64,000 nucleotides of DNA from Gymnopus androsaceus JB14 (GCA_009733575.1 ML769445.1:186001-250000); one strand, 5' to 3'. Counted from the stretch's first letter, positions 48,137-60,699 are shown. The notes: generated by a model not told the origin, from the letters alone. Numbers and translations are program-made.

Positions 48137-50429
48137 CTAGAAGAACGGCTGGTTTGTTATCCATTGAACCATTAGATGGCGCAAGAGCTCTGGCTGCGAT
48201 CGAATCACCACTGTTAACCTGAGTAAGTAAAATATCCAAGCAAAGAGACTACATGACGCACTATGACCAGCTTCCTTGATTTTAATGAAGGTGTAGTTTC
48301 CAGCACCAGGCCCAACTTGACGAATTGAGCCAACGCCAGGATATTCGAACTCACGAGCATCCCGGAATCCACTCTGATATTTTGTTTCGAGGAGACGCAT
48401 CTTCGTATAAGTAAATCCATGTCAGAACAGGCAACTCGGAAGTAACGTGGAAAACTCACCCAGGCAAAGCTGCTCCTCCAAGGACAGGCTCCGTCTTGCA
48501 TGCCGTTGTAGACTGTATTGTATGAGCAAGGGAAATGGGATGGTTTCCTGATAAATAAATGCTCACCGAATAAACGCATACCATCTTCAATGACAGGAGC
48601 TAAGAAGATGGGCAGGCTGTATCCTGTAAAGGCGCATTTAGTGATAGACCTGGTTGAATGTTCACCACGTAGTCCTACATATCACCGTTGTCCAGAAACG
48701 GCATACCGATGTCTTCAAGAGCCAGGACCTTGAATTCCCTTTCACGGGAGACCCCAACCTAGTAGAGGTATCAGTAAAGAACCTTGTCTGTGAGTGACTG
48801 AGTGAACTAACAGTATCCTTGAAATCAGTGGAGCTCAGGACATCATTGACTGGGGAAACGCCTAGGAAATCACATCCTTCAGGAGGGCACTAACGCAACG
48901 ACTACATTAACACCAATAGAAGCAGGAATGTGCTGGGTACCTCACCTTGGTTCTGTAATCGTACGGATCATGCTCGGGAAACTGATCCCAAAAGTCACCA
49001 ACCATGTATGCACACTTGAGCATGGCGTCGGTTTTACTGGCCAAGGTCTGCTGCTGATACGAATATTGAATGCTGTCGAGGCATTCAGGGAGTCGATCAG
49101 CCAGGTCCATCACAAGCAGTGTCATTGAAAAACATAGTCCCTTCAGGCTCACAATTGCAAAGTGAGTGATGTATCCATCTATGAGCAAGTATTGGCCTTT
49201 GAAAAGTTACGGAAGAACACCGTGTCGGAAGACTGGCCTATGATGAGTTAACGTATCGCTACAGATGTTCACCAGCATAATCTGCCTTTTGTGAGTATTT
49301 TCGGCAGGATAGGTACTTAAGACTTACCGACTCGGCATCTTCAGAATTCTCGCTGTCGATAAGTCAGATTTTGCTTCAGCATTTCGTTTCTGAATAACGC
49401 TGATGATATTCGGAACACTATAAGCATCAGGGTTAGGACATGCTTTCCAGATTGAAAACTGGAAATGCTACACACAAATGACCTCCGTACGATCCTGAAC
49501 TAATCATGAATTTATTACTTCAGACAAAATCAACCAGGATCTATTTGCTCGAAAGAATGCGAAAGACGAACTTGGCAAGATGAGGATATTGTCTGGAATT
49601 CAATCAGAGATCAGTGCGCGAGTATTGCGCCGACACACACACCTCCAAAACGCTTGTAAAAAATCATCCGTGTCCCAAGCAGCAGTGAAACTCGTATTCC
49701 GTAACGAAGCGTGTTGACCGTAAGAGAAGCCAACACCAACGGGCTTGTAGAAGACTTATAAGTGAGTGAGAATATTCACATTTAATCACTGCACGAACAT
49801 GATCAATGGCAAGGACGTTCACATGCTCGGTCCATGAATATGGAGACGCTATAGGCTTTCCTTGTCCATTCTCATTGACGAAAATTGAGCACGGTCTGAG
49901 AGTGCACTGTGTGAGTACACCGAGGACTCGGAAAAATGTGTCGAACTAACCCAGCTCCGCTGAAAGGGAACAGCATACCTGATGCTCCAGGGCCTCCGCC
50001 AAGTGTCATTACGATAGGCGCATTATTAGGATCATATCTCGCTTTGAAGAACCTACATGTAGATGTTCAATGCATTGGCTGACGTGCAGCCTGGAAGTGG
50101 CTTACCACCAAAAGAGATGTTTATCTTCTTCTCCCGCAGCGTTGGTTAGATGAGCGTATCCTGACTCGAATTTATCCTCCGGAAGACCACAAGGTAGACT
50201 CTTCCTTAGTGCTGTTCGATGTAACCTCAATCCGTGTTGCAGTGTTTGGACTCGCTCGGACATCGGGTTTGCTAGACGGCAGAGCTTGCGGTGGGGGCAG
50301 ATTGAAGGTGGTTTGTGGTTGAAGTGAATCTTCAAGTCCTCGAGCTTTTAGTAGATTCGGTGACAGTATGATATCGGCTCGAACAGGGCTGGCGCTGAAG
50401 AGAAACAGGATTGCTAAAGTCGATATCAT
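48137..50429 (-). CDS. Secreted serine carboxypeptidase, peptidase family S10
   Basis: The start is MISTLAILFLFSASPVRA, a signal peptide (ATG at 50427-50429). Spliced exons read FESGYAHLTNAAGEEDKHLF, RYDPNNAPIVMTLGGGPGAS (oxyanion-hole loop), PFSGAGPCSIFVNENGQG and YSWTEHVNVLAIDH. The active-site exon near 49450-49500 reads SGSYGGHFVPNIISVIQKRN, with the catalytic Ser. Later exons carry LPECLDSIQYSYQQQTLASK, VYNGMQDGACPWRSSFAW (the Asp region) and GAGNYTFIKIKEAGHR (catalytic His), with stop at 48137. Ten or more small introns are needed. The active-site motif differs from the usual G-E-S-Y-x-G by having S-G-S-Y-G-G. Between the first and second exons a one-base change or a 40-bp intron is needed to reach CGLPEDKFESGY. 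It probably trims peptides outside the cell or in the vacuole. Confidence 0.82.
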
Positions 50430-50677
50430 CAAGGTGAATGCTTCGACAACAACAATGAGTGCTCGATGTACACGTCAGATTTCCCTTGCCGCACGATGAT
50501 ACGGTAGAGATTGAGCGCCCGGCTCTTCAATTAGCGCCTCGATCTTATAGTCACTGTGCTTCGGTGCTCTCGGTTTACGTGAAATTTCGAGCTCGAAGTA
50601 TGATATCCATTGAATTTTCATTCCCGCCGTAGCGCCGAGTATACAGATACAATTGAGGTGTGTATGATAATTCCCTT

Positions 50678-51870
50678 TCACTCACGAGCAGAAGACCAAG
50701 GCCAAAAAATTGGTACGTTCCTACGTAAGTTAATAAAAACACCGAATGGAATTCCAGAGAGTACAGACCTTTTGTATTCATGCCATTTAGGGTCGTTTGC
50801 AAATTTTCTGTCACCGGCTTTCTCGAGTGGAGGAACCCCAGAAAGCTAAATGTAGGTTTATTAAGGACGAAACAAGAAGGCTGATTTCCGGCTCCGCACT
50901 CACCTTCCTTACCAAGAAGTAAGTGAATAATGGACTGATAGCAGCGATAGCTACAGTCCCTCTAGGGAAATAAGGTGTCTGAAGGGCCGAGGTCGATAGC
51001 CCCCATATGCCAGCCCATATGCCTATTTCTCCGACGTAGCTGGCGTTCAGGGGATTAGATGACAGGGCGAAGAAAAATGTCTACATAGGAACTCACTTGG
51101 GATGTCGACTGAGACTCCACAAACCAGAACTAATGAACTGTTCATCATGCTCTTTTGCATCTTTCCTACGCCTCCAAGCTGTCTTTTGACGATCTGCAAG
51201 AGCTTCGAAAAGGAATGATCCGGCAAACAAACTGAATGATACATAGTCTCGCATGCCCAGCCGCGGATGCGCATTTGCAGGGATTGCATTGGCCAGATAG
51301 ACTGGCAGGCCTACCACGCAGACCCATGTTGCTTCAGGACCAGTATCAGTGATATTCCAGGAAATGGGACTAGTATGGAGAACCTTGCATGAACCAATAG
51401 AAGGTAAAATTGGCCGGCTGGTGCTTGATCTCATCGAATCTGGAATCTCCGCCAGCTTTAAGAGCTCTCTGGACGGTTCTTGGTCATATGTAGTATCAGA
51501 AAAGCACGTATACACACAACTTACCTGCACCAGAAATGATCCCAGCCTTGTAGCCCAAACACCAAGCGCGGCGGAGAGCAAGAGCTGTCGAGGAGCAAAG
51601 GACGATAGTGGTGCAAGGCCGTGAAACTTTCCGCTTGCTAAGCTTTCCTTAAGCGAGGGGTAATAGAGAGAAACAAATGTTGTGGAGATGAATCCAACAG
51701 CGCCTCCGAGGTCATAGTACTTTTCGTTGTGTTGCGGTACGAAAACCAGGGCAAAGACTGATGAAAAGTTAGCCAGAGGGACCATAATACTAGAAATGTC
51801 AATATCATTTACGGGCTTGTACAGCGTATGAGGTCGCAAGGGCAGGAAAAATCCTGGAAAATACGACCAT
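50678..51870 (-). CDS. DUF1295 membrane protein (steroid-reductase-like fold)
   Basis: The start at 51868-51870 was chosen because a 55-bp intron with a CTAAC branch site joins MVVFSRIFPALATSYAVQA to LFALVFVPQHNEKYYDLGG, the expected DUF1295 N-terminus. Several hydrophobic helices follow (GFISTTFVSLYYPSL, LLLSAALGVWATRLGSFLVQ, ATWVCVVGLPVYLANAIP). The family motif RHPNYVGEIGIWAG is restored by an intron near 51090. The last exons read AIAAISPLFTYFLVRKLSGV and DPKWHEYKRNVPIFWPW, with stop at 50678-50680. DUF1295 proteins share the fold of 3-oxo-5-alpha-steroid 4-dehydrogenases and isoprenylcysteine methyltransferases, but their reaction is unproven. Confidence 0.85.
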
Positions 51871-52397
51871 GATGGTTGTGTAAGATAGACTAAGCTTGAG
51901 GAGTAAGGTTGAGACTCAGAAATAATCAGAGTCTATGTATCTGTAAGTGAACCTTTAGACAATTTGGGGCTGGGCTATACGTGTAAGTTGTATCAGTGCG
52001 TTGGCAATGGGAGTTCGAGAATAAGTGATGAGCGTTTCAAAAACGCAACGGGGCGCCTATCTTATCCTCCGATAATATCCTGCGGATGACGAGCAGCGTG
52101 ACGCCGTAGTCTACAGATCGTGATCGATTCCAGCCAGAAGCGTTTACGTCGATAAACGAGGAGGGGCTTAAATTGGAACTAGCGTTAGATGTGTTCTGAA
52201 TGGACCAAGCCCCAGCCAAACACGAGAGACATCCACCATTACATGCATTACATTTGGTCCTTATTACATTTGGAGAGAAGTCATCATTAATAGCACTACA
52301 TGAACAAAGCGTAAACAGACGTTAAGATAAGGACAACCAAAGAAATCCATGATGCAGCCCACCACTATAAAAAGATTACAACATTCTAGGGTGCTAC
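51871..52397. other. Intergenic region
   Basis: No gene is supported. Short AT-rich stretches near 52250-52390 probably belong to the 3' end of the transporter gene. Confidence 0.5.
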
Positions 52398-55082
52398 TTA
52401 AACAGAATCTTTTTCTGCCTTTTCTTCTTCTATTTCAACGTCAGAGACAACGGTCGTAGAGCTAGTTTCTCTGAGTCCCATTCCAGAAGTGTCGAATCCA
52501 TTGGCCTCGAGGTATTCTCGGAACTATGGACATTAATGATTAGTTAGCTTCACCCCATTAGAAAGCTGTTCATTTACTTTTTCATCCTCATCTGCCATTC
52601 CGTCGTGACTCAATGGTCTAATGAAGAAGAAAGTGATTAAAGCGCTCAATATGGCCAAGCCACTGCCAACCCAGAAGGGACCAGTATTTCCCCGCGCGGT
52701 ACTGGCTCCCCCGAATGCTAAGGATAACAATATTAGGACAGGACTTGGACATTGATGGCCCGAATGACACTATGCATGAACTGCCTACCTTTAATCATGG
52801 GAGGGAACGCCCATGTGCCAACAAATGCTCCAATCTTGCCGATAGCAGCAGCGACCCCGTAAAACTGGCCGCGAACAGCGGTAGGACTAGTTTTGCTTGC
52901 AAGAAGACCGAGGCAGTTTCCAGGCCCTGCTCGCAATCGCATTAGTCGGATTCCAAACAAATAGCTTGCTTGTGACGTACCGAGTTCACCGAAACTCAAA
53001 AAGATACCATATACGACCTATTTAAATGTCAGTCTATAGTGAATTAGCCTAATTAAGTTTGGGGACTTGCAGCAAAAGCAGCGACGTGCGATGTGAGCCT
53101 TTGGAGAGAAAAAGAGAATCAGCGTGGCCTTTCTTTCTAGAGGAAGGCGACTTACTGTTGGTACAATCCGCTCATGATGAAGCCTATAACTGCTTGGCAC
53201 AAGAGGCCAGTGATCTACATGTAGGAGGGAGAAATGAGTGAAGTGGCGAGTATATTCGGAGGAACTCACCATGGTGTACTTAGGGCCAAGGTAATCGACG
53301 ATGAACGCTCCACCAAAGGCACCAGGTATGTAGAACAAGCTAGTGAAGAAGATATTAGTATCTAATATAAGCGGAGATTCTGCGAGTGAGGGCGAGCGCC
53401 AATGTCAGTGGCGCAGGGATTGGGTTCCCTTCCTCCGCTCGCCCTCCAGCTGGACGTACTTTATTACGGTATTGAAGCCGAAGATAACAGGAATCGAGGA
53501 GCTGCCGCCTCTGTAAGGAGCGGGAGATTGAGGGAGTCCGTTATAAGTCGGGGAGAGTGAAAGAGGAACAACGGAGTCGGAGCAAGAAAGGAAGAGCAGC
53601 CGTAAAGGAAGGAGAGAGATGGTTAGCACCATTGTAAGGTAAACCCGGCATGGTCACCGTAGAAGGAAAAATAACGAACGTGATACTAAAGGAAGAATGA
53701 GAACAGAAGTCTTTATGAGGACAAAAACCAATCTTACTTGTTAATTACTGTAGACGAGTAAATGCCAAACTAGGAAAATCTGGCTTAGAATAATCCAGAT
53801 TTAGGGAATGCTCAACGTACTGGATAACTGTAAAGCCGAAATTTGCCTTAGCACCGTCGAAATAAGGAGAGAGGAAGTTTACAAACGTGATAAAGTCATA
53901 GATGAACCATGTTAGCGAGATGGCGACAAGAGATGGCCAATAACGACGAAGGACCAGGCCGTAAGGTATCTTGATGTTCCTCATGGACGACTTTCTGTAG
54001 GAATCAGGCTCCAACATATTCAGTCGCCAGATAAAGACGAGCATAGCCGGGACGAATCCGAGACCAAGGGAGATACGCCAGACAGCGTGCAGATGGTTGG
54101 GACCGAAAATCCAATAGACGACAACGAGAGGCACGAACGAGAAAAGACAAAGCCAGTATCGATCATAGCGTCTGAGGAAAGAGCTTGTCAATAGGAATCC
54201 TATCTCCAGAGGATGAAACGTACTGGTTGCAAGAGCAAACCATCTGTGCTGAGCGTTCTTGCTGATCGATTTCTGTTCAGTCTGCTCTGAAGCAGAGACA
54301 GATCCACAAGGATACTCCGCACCGACACCAATACCGAGCAAGAACCTAGTATACAAGTAAGACAACGAAGGTGTGGTATGTTGAGAATCAGCCCACCTGC
54401 AAGCACTCAACATCGCCAGTGTTCCACTAGCACTGTGATGGGCTCCTTCCGAAGCAGCAGACAACAGAGAGAAGAACGCCACGATAGCCGTAGCACTCAT
54501 CATGCCAAATTTCCGTCCTACTTTATCACTTAGAACTCCTGTACTGTATGTTTAGTAGTCTGATCAAGTGCATTACAATGCAATACACACCGAAAGATAA
54601 GCATTCCTATATTGTACGTTTAGCAGTCTGATCAAAGGGCATTACAATGAAAAACAGACTTGACCGACAACCGTTCCAGCAAACGCTAAGCTGGAGACTA
54701 CCGTTGCGTAGTTGGTAGAAGCAATTTCGTTTGGATAGACGCGACTCAACACTAGGAGAATGATTGAGTTGAATCGCTAATGAATACAGAAGACTAACTA
54801 ACAAACGTTCACTATAAAGAACGATGCGTCAGATTACACGATGGAATGACAAGGAATCCAAGACGCACCATCACTGAGCACACCATTTGCATACCCTACA
54901 AAAACCAGAAAATTAGCACTACTTCCGGCATAAATTATTTATCTATCAAGTACCATCGGAGAACAGGGCAGTTCCACATCTGTAAGAGCAATTAGCTTGT
55001 AATCTTTGGTTCTTAATCCAATGACCTACGCGAAGATTAGCGAAACGCCAGAAAGTCGGCTGCTCAACTTAGCGTCAGTCAT
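52398..55082 (-). CDS. Git1-like MFS transporter (glycerophosphodiester/phosphate family)
   Basis: This plasma-membrane symporter resembles Git1, which imports glycerophosphoinositol and related phosphodiesters. The start MTDAKLSSRLSGVSLIFACG (55080-55082) leads to ALFSDGYANGVLSDVNVLLS, then VYPNEIASTNYATVVSSLAF and GVLSDKVGRKFGMM (helix 2-3 loop). RFLLGIGVGAEYPCGSVSAS is the sugar/phosphate-MFS signature with ExP. Later exons give IPYGLVLRRYWPSLVAISLT, WFIYDFITFFGIYSSTVINN, GGSSSIPVIFGFNTVINLFY and PGAFGGAFIVDYLGPKYTM. The C-terminus is an acidic tail (VEIEEEKAEKDSV), stop at 52398. Many tiny exons are required, including micro-exons of 9 nt (54803-54811) and 6 nt (53680-53685). Several other exons are under 60 nt. 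Substrate is inferred from family only. Confidence 0.86.
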
Positions 55083-57182
55083 TCTGCAAATGGGCGAATG
55101 TGAGGAGTGGCTCCTTCATCATGACGTTCGGCGGCTTTTTTAAACGTACGTCCCCGCCTGGTTTTTGGGGTCCTACCATCAATTACATGCTATAAAAAGA
55201 CAGCTAGAGATATGCGCTACGCACGTTCGTCCCGACGTTTTTAGCCGGCATTCAACGAGCCAAAATGCTGTTGCAAAACTTTCAAATAAATAAATTTCTT
55301 TATATTTTGAGTAGCTCAGAGGAAGGAGGTTTTATCCTTTGCTACACTTAGGGGACTAACGAAACATGGGTAATTTGAATAACGATACGACTGTGAGATA
55401 AGGTACTGAACGTATGTGCCAGCAAAAACTCAGGAGCAAATTGAGTACGGAGGCGAACAGACTAAAGCAGGTACCTGAGTCGGTGAGGGTGAATGCAGTG
55501 AAGCTAGCGAAGAGCATGTGGTGAACGGGAGGATCATTAATCAATATCAATGTACTGTAGGACCCCGGGAAATTAAATCTACGCTGCAGATGGAACGAGA
55601 TGGAATACCGCTGTTCCGACACTATGGCCACAAGCTTGTGTGACGCCGGACGGAACGGATATTATTGGCGCTGTTCATCGCTAATGCCAGTTGTATTTAA
55701 CTCGACCTTCGCCGGCAACCTATTGCAACCTGCCAGCAAAAACTATGTAGATCATCGTTGATGAGCATGTATTGGATGGTCATCAATGGCAAGTGCAGAG
55801 AAGTGCAGTAAGTTGTGTAGACCCTGGTTACCTGGTATGGTCTTGCGAGCTTGATAATTGAACTGCAAGGTTGCACAGAACAGAGAAAAGATCATGTCAA
55901 TTACTTATAAAATGATTGAAAGGAGGCCTCGTAATTGAAAAAAAAAAGACAGGTTAGTTGGAATGATGTTGCGTCAGCATCGTGTGATTCATCTCACAGC
56001 GCTTATATCTGTACAACCATATTCTTTCTGCATACTGCCACTCGCCAACTTGGATCCCAGGGTTCATTTGACGAGACTGTTGGTTCAGGCTGGCTCCCCG
56101 TCAAGTCTGGGAATTCCTACGGCTCTCCTCGCGTTCCGTAAACACTCGTCATGAAGCGACAGTGACTGGAGAACTCCTTTTTGACTTCTTCTCTGTCTTT
56201 GCTCATTATCATTCTTCACGACAAACTCAAATTCACTCCGGATGAGGGTTTGCATCTTCTTTCTTCACATCTTATTCTGACATCTCGTATCATCCTGTCA
56301 TACGAGAACACCACATCTTGGCTCTATCCATTGAATTATACTTGCTCATCCTCTCCGGGGTTTGTGTTGCCTCCAGCGCCTCGTGTACCTGATGTCGCTG
56401 TCAGCCTTCACCCTGACTCGTCGGTCTACGAGTCTCTACCTTTCAGAGTAACCATAGAGGCTGGTTCAGGTTGTTCACTCTCTCGCTCTCGAGCATCCGC
56501 GGATCTGGCTCTAACAGTTCATCACTCCCCCGACAATTCGCAACAATCCGCTCATCAGGGATCCTCTACCGTTTCCGCCCATGGTCGAATCTAGTAACAT
56601 TACAGAACGGAAAAACGGACCTCTGTCCTCATTCCTTCTTTCCCTCGAGTCTCTTATCGCCTTTCAATGTCAGAAAATGAGCTCTATGTCAAGCAGTGTC
56701 AAAACTTGCTCGATGCCATCTGCGTAAGTAGGTTTGGGAGCTGGTTGTGCAGTAGTATTCCGGATCAGATCAGATAATTAATGACAATGTCAATCATTTG
56801 GGTGACATTTCTAGGAATATCGCTGAGCTACACCAGTTTGATTCACCTGTTCCCGCGTCATGAGGCCTTGGAGATAGAGGGTACATTAATGGGATCTCTG
56901 CGCCGCCGTAGGATATTCCCCAGGCCCCCGACCCTACACGCTGCGTCTGAGCTTCAAACGTTATTGCTTTTGGTCTAATGAAAGAAGCCGCAAGTGCTGT
57001 CTTGGATCTTGGGTTAGATTGCCGCACATACATAAATGGGATGAGGACATGTATCTATTCCGCTTTCTTGTCGGTCCAGTTCGATAACCCCCCAGTCGGA
57101 GGTTTATTTCCGTCCTGATTTTGAGTTTGCTCTCAAAGTCTACCAGCCTTTCCTCTTGTCTTCATCTCATCATCGATCATCG
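55083..57182. other. Large intergenic region (2.1 kb)
   Basis: No gene could be supported. ORFs at 55935-56141 and 56181-56594 have no motif, no clear exon structure and unconvincing start context. The region contains promoter space for the divergent transporter and DUF6593 genes. CT-rich stretches near 57120-57160 precede the DUF6593 start. Confidence 0.45.
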
Positions 57183-57959
57183 ATGTCGTCTACAGTTCCA
57201 CGTCTCGTTTTGATACTCGAACCCGACAATCCTTGCAACACGAACATGTACGATGAACAAGATGGTCGAATCTTGTATCAGGTCATGACAGAATACAACC
57301 AAGAAATCATAACAAAAGTGAGGAATATGAATGGAGACACTATCGCATCTTGGCAATGGAGGGAATCCAGATCCGATATCATCACTTTGGGAAGTGCCCA
57401 TCCTATGTCTCTCAACACATGGCTGAAAAAAAGTATTATACCTTTCAACAAAGAGTCAGTCTCATTTTGTTCATCTTCGGGTCCGATATTTATGTTATGT
57501 TTCATAGTACCGTAACATTTCAAGATCAGATAGGGCGTCACTTCAAGTGGAAGGGATGTGGAACTAGGCTACCTTTGGAGGTATGTATGTACATACAGTA
57601 ATTTGGCGCGTGCCTTTGGCCCATCAACTTGATTCTGATCGCAAAGTTACGCTTTGACTTTATAGCTCTACTCCGAACATGACAAGACAAATCCTATCGC
57701 TTACTTTGAAAAATCATCTCAGCGTAGACCTAGTCATATAGATGATTGGGATGCACCTTCGGGCTCGCAACGACTGCAGTCCAAACTTGTGGTGGATCAA
57801 CGAGGGGAGGAAATCCTCGATCTCGTTGTGATATCATTTGTGGTGTTGGAGAAAAATCGACGAGCAGCGGAAAATCCAGCTTGGAATGGTATAGAAACAT
57901 TACCTACACCGCCTATGGGCCGTGGGCTTGACTACCGGCCAAGGAATGGCCAAGTTTGA
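57183..57959 (+). CDS. DUF6593-domain protein
   Basis: DUF6593 proteins occur in many copies in agaricomycetes; their function is unknown. The start MSSTVPRLVLILEPDNPCNT follows the family pattern (LVLxFEPDxPxxT). Then come DEQDGRILYQVMTEYNQEII, TIASWQWRESRSDIITLG and SLNTWLKKSIIPFNKD. An intron ending near 57511 joins TVTFQDQIGRHFKWKGCG, and another joins LYSEHDKTNPIAYFEKSS. The last exon ends LDLVVISFVVLEKNRRAAEN and GRGLDYRPRNGQV, with stop at 57957-57959. An upstream TTG at 57156 in the same frame is not used as a start here. The protein is compact and lacks signal peptide and membrane segments. Confidence 0.85.
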
Positions 57960-58387
57960 TATTTATTTTCTCGAGATATTAGAGTTTGGTCAACCGCACT
58001 TTAGCAGCTGGCCGGCTGCGTACATGATTAGCCACAAACTGAGAGAATTCTTACCACGTATGCACTTTCTGGGACTGCGACACCATTACTATCACATCAA
58101 ACCCAGTGTATTACTTGGATTGTAAATTACACCGCAGTCAGATATTAGGTTGCAATGTAACATAAGGATAATAATATCAAAACAGCTTCCAAAACAACTC
58201 CCAGAGTTAACAAAAGCTCGAAGCAATCAAATGTCACAGTTCAAACGAATATGACATATAACTATAAGGTACCAAAACAACACTAATAATACAAAGCTGT
58301 CCCAAAAAACGAAGGCGTCAGAATTTTGTGAATTTTGTTCATAGGCGGGTAATATAACATCACTTCGTGCCGTTTAACGGATGTCCA
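57960..58387. other. Convergent intergenic region
   Basis: AT-rich 3' sequence of two convergent genes. No gene or repeat was recognised. Confidence 0.5.
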
Positions 58388-60190
58388 TTATGAGGCTGAT
58401 GAGGCTGAAACATATAGACTGTGTGTTGTTGGCCGCTGGGTCCCTGCGGTAGGTTGTGGCGAGGGATCCGTAGGCCGCGGACGATAATGAGAAAAAGAGG
58501 TGCCGATTACAGGAGTGGAAGTGTTGACTGCTACAACGGGCATCGGCCAGGGCTGATTAGCGGGCGGAGCGGGCGTTGTAGAAACAGAGGGAGGGGGTTT
58601 AGTGCTAGGATTTTGCGATTTCTGTCGATGTTGTAGGGCTGGTGATGCCACTGGAGTGGACGAGGGCGTGCTAGAAGACGAAGTGCGCGCAGCAGTTACA
58701 GGAGTTGGGGTGGGGGCGGAGCTACCAGGATCCCCATGACTGTCTGCTTCACGCCGCCTCTTAACGCCGCGCACTGAAGAAGAGTTCTCTTTCAAACCAA
58801 GCTGAGTTGCTTTGATAAGGATTTGGTGCCTAAAAGAGGTTTAAAAGGCTGGTTATCAGAAGGAAATGCAAATCTTACCTGGTTCGGCTATTCCCCCATT
58901 GACTGACTACGTCGTCCCAGTCAACTTCCCCTGAACTGTTCTTCTTTTCTTCTACCAGCTTCTTCAAGCGTTCCATTTCTTCTTCAGACCATGCGCCTGA
59001 ATTTCCTGCTCCTGGTGCTGCGGCTGCTGGGGTGGCTGAGGCAACGGGGGCGGGGCGGGTGTAGCCGGTGTCGCTGCAGGTTGTGGTTGAGGCTGAGTTG
59101 GTGGTGGTGCGGACGTGGCAGGGTGCGGCGCCGGAGCGTAATACGCGCCAGGATGGGGATAAGAATATTGATAATATGATGTAGTTGGGTATTGACTAGG
59201 AGGTGGTGCATACATAGGATATGCAGGGCTGCTCATAGAAACAACAAAGGATTGCGGCTGACTGATCACTGCGGGCGCGCCAGCAGGTATCGGTGCCCCC
59301 GGAGCTGAACCAGGAGGAGGATGATGAACTGGAGCGTGATAAAAAGTAGGAACGACAGGGTACATCGGAGGAGGCGGTGAAGATATCAGACGAGAAGGGT
59401 TTGCAAGCTAAGAATGTGACATAAAAATCAAGTCACCATGGTATTATCGAAGACTTACAAGGATATCACAGTTCTGTTTAGCTTCATTTAACATAATGAG
59501 AGGATCGACCTTACTGCTGGGACCCATATGGTAACATTGAGCGATCACTAAAGCAGGTGTTGCTTTCTACACGATGGCCATGTTATCTCCAATAGTGTCG
59601 GACCATGATGAAGCTTGACTTACGACCAGTTCTTCCGCAGCTCCATAGAATTCTGCACAGAGATTTAGTACGCGCCATTGGAACTCATAGTACTGCTGAT
59701 TCTGAGTGTTAACCTCTGGTAGTTGGGGAGGATTCGTTCCTTGACCGGTAGGATGCAGAGGCGGGTGACTCGGCACTGAGGGTTTGGGGGGTGCTTGTGG
59801 TGCTTGGGTGTCAGCAACGCGATTTCGACGAGTTTTGGATCCTTTTGGACGTCCTCGGCGCCTGGGCTCGGGTTCTTGCGTGTGCGTGGAGGGAGGCTGT
59901 TGTTGTAGTGGTTGTTGTTGCTCGGAACTAGAGGTTAAAGAAAATTATGAGATATTAAACCTAACATTAAAAGATACATACGCAGCCGGAAGAGATTTTG
60001 ATGAAGGAGGTGAAGGGGGAGCACTGTTACGACTCAACTGCTCTTCAACCATTCCCTCGTCATCATCATCAGATTCTGCAGATTTTTGTTGCTCTACTGA
60101 GTTATTCTTGTAAAATTGTGGCTGAGAAGAGCTCCGAGGCGGATGCAAGGCATGGGACAACGGCTGATATTGCTGGGGATAATTATCCAT
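58388..60190 (-). CDS. AT-hook and SANT/Myb-like nuclear protein (possible frame break)
   Basis: The start is MDNYPQQYQPLSHALHPP. An acidic patch (ESDDDDEGMVEEQL) and the AT-hook RRRGRPKGSKTRRNRVA follow, which binds the minor groove of AT-rich DNA. Then EFQWRVLNLCAEFYGAAEEL, ALVIAQCYHMGPSSKVDPLI and a very Pro/Gln/Tyr-rich region. A SANT/Myb-like helix bundle reads GAWSEEEMERLKKLVEEKKN, VDWDDVVSQWGNSRTRHQIL and IKATQLGLKEN. A basic patch (RGVKRRREAD) and a Ser/Thr/Pro tail end at 58388. Between the Pro-rich region and the SANT domain the frame changes near a C4/C5 run (59047-59060). This could be a 41-bp intron or a one-base error. Role: probably a chromatin-bound transcription regulator. 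Confidence 0.75.
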
Positions 60191-60699
60191 GGAAATGGGC
60201 AACGTCAATCACACGGCGGAAGGGGACTTTTTCAAGCAAGATATATTCAGTTCTGCGATTGGAAGGAATCGAAAACAGAACTTGTGCAGAGTTGAGTCCG
60301 GAGCCGTGACGTTTCCTGAGACCGATTAAAGGGTGACGAACCGCATAAACATAGGATTAAATTATAAAATAAAATCAGAGTAACTGACGGGGAGATTTCA
60401 AAGTAATTGTGTTTTTTCTTTCTGCGACGCTCAAGTCTAGCGTAGCAGCTACTTGTGCTTGGATGTAGGCAGGACAAGCTACAACTTGAACTGGACAGCT
60501 CGATAATTGTGAAGCTCGTTGTGGACGAAAAGAATTGCAGCGGAGTTGAAAATTGTGACTGCCGATTGTCACAGGTAAGCGCGTAACGCCGGATCCTCCT
60601 CGTAGCAGTGACTGAGTGATAACAGCCGACCCGGTTGGCTTTTAATTTTTCTCTGGTCGGTTCACCATATCACGGCCTGGATCCCGCACTGGCCAAACG
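60191..60699. other. Intergenic region
   Basis: Promoter space for the AT-hook gene and 3' end of the F-box gene. No other gene is supported. Confidence 0.5.

Noticed and set aside
55935..56594. ORFs of 68 and 137 codons in the 2.1-kb intergenic region
   Set aside because: No motif, start context or splice support; the larger frame opens with TTG rather than ATG. Amino-acid composition looks like translated noncoding DNA.
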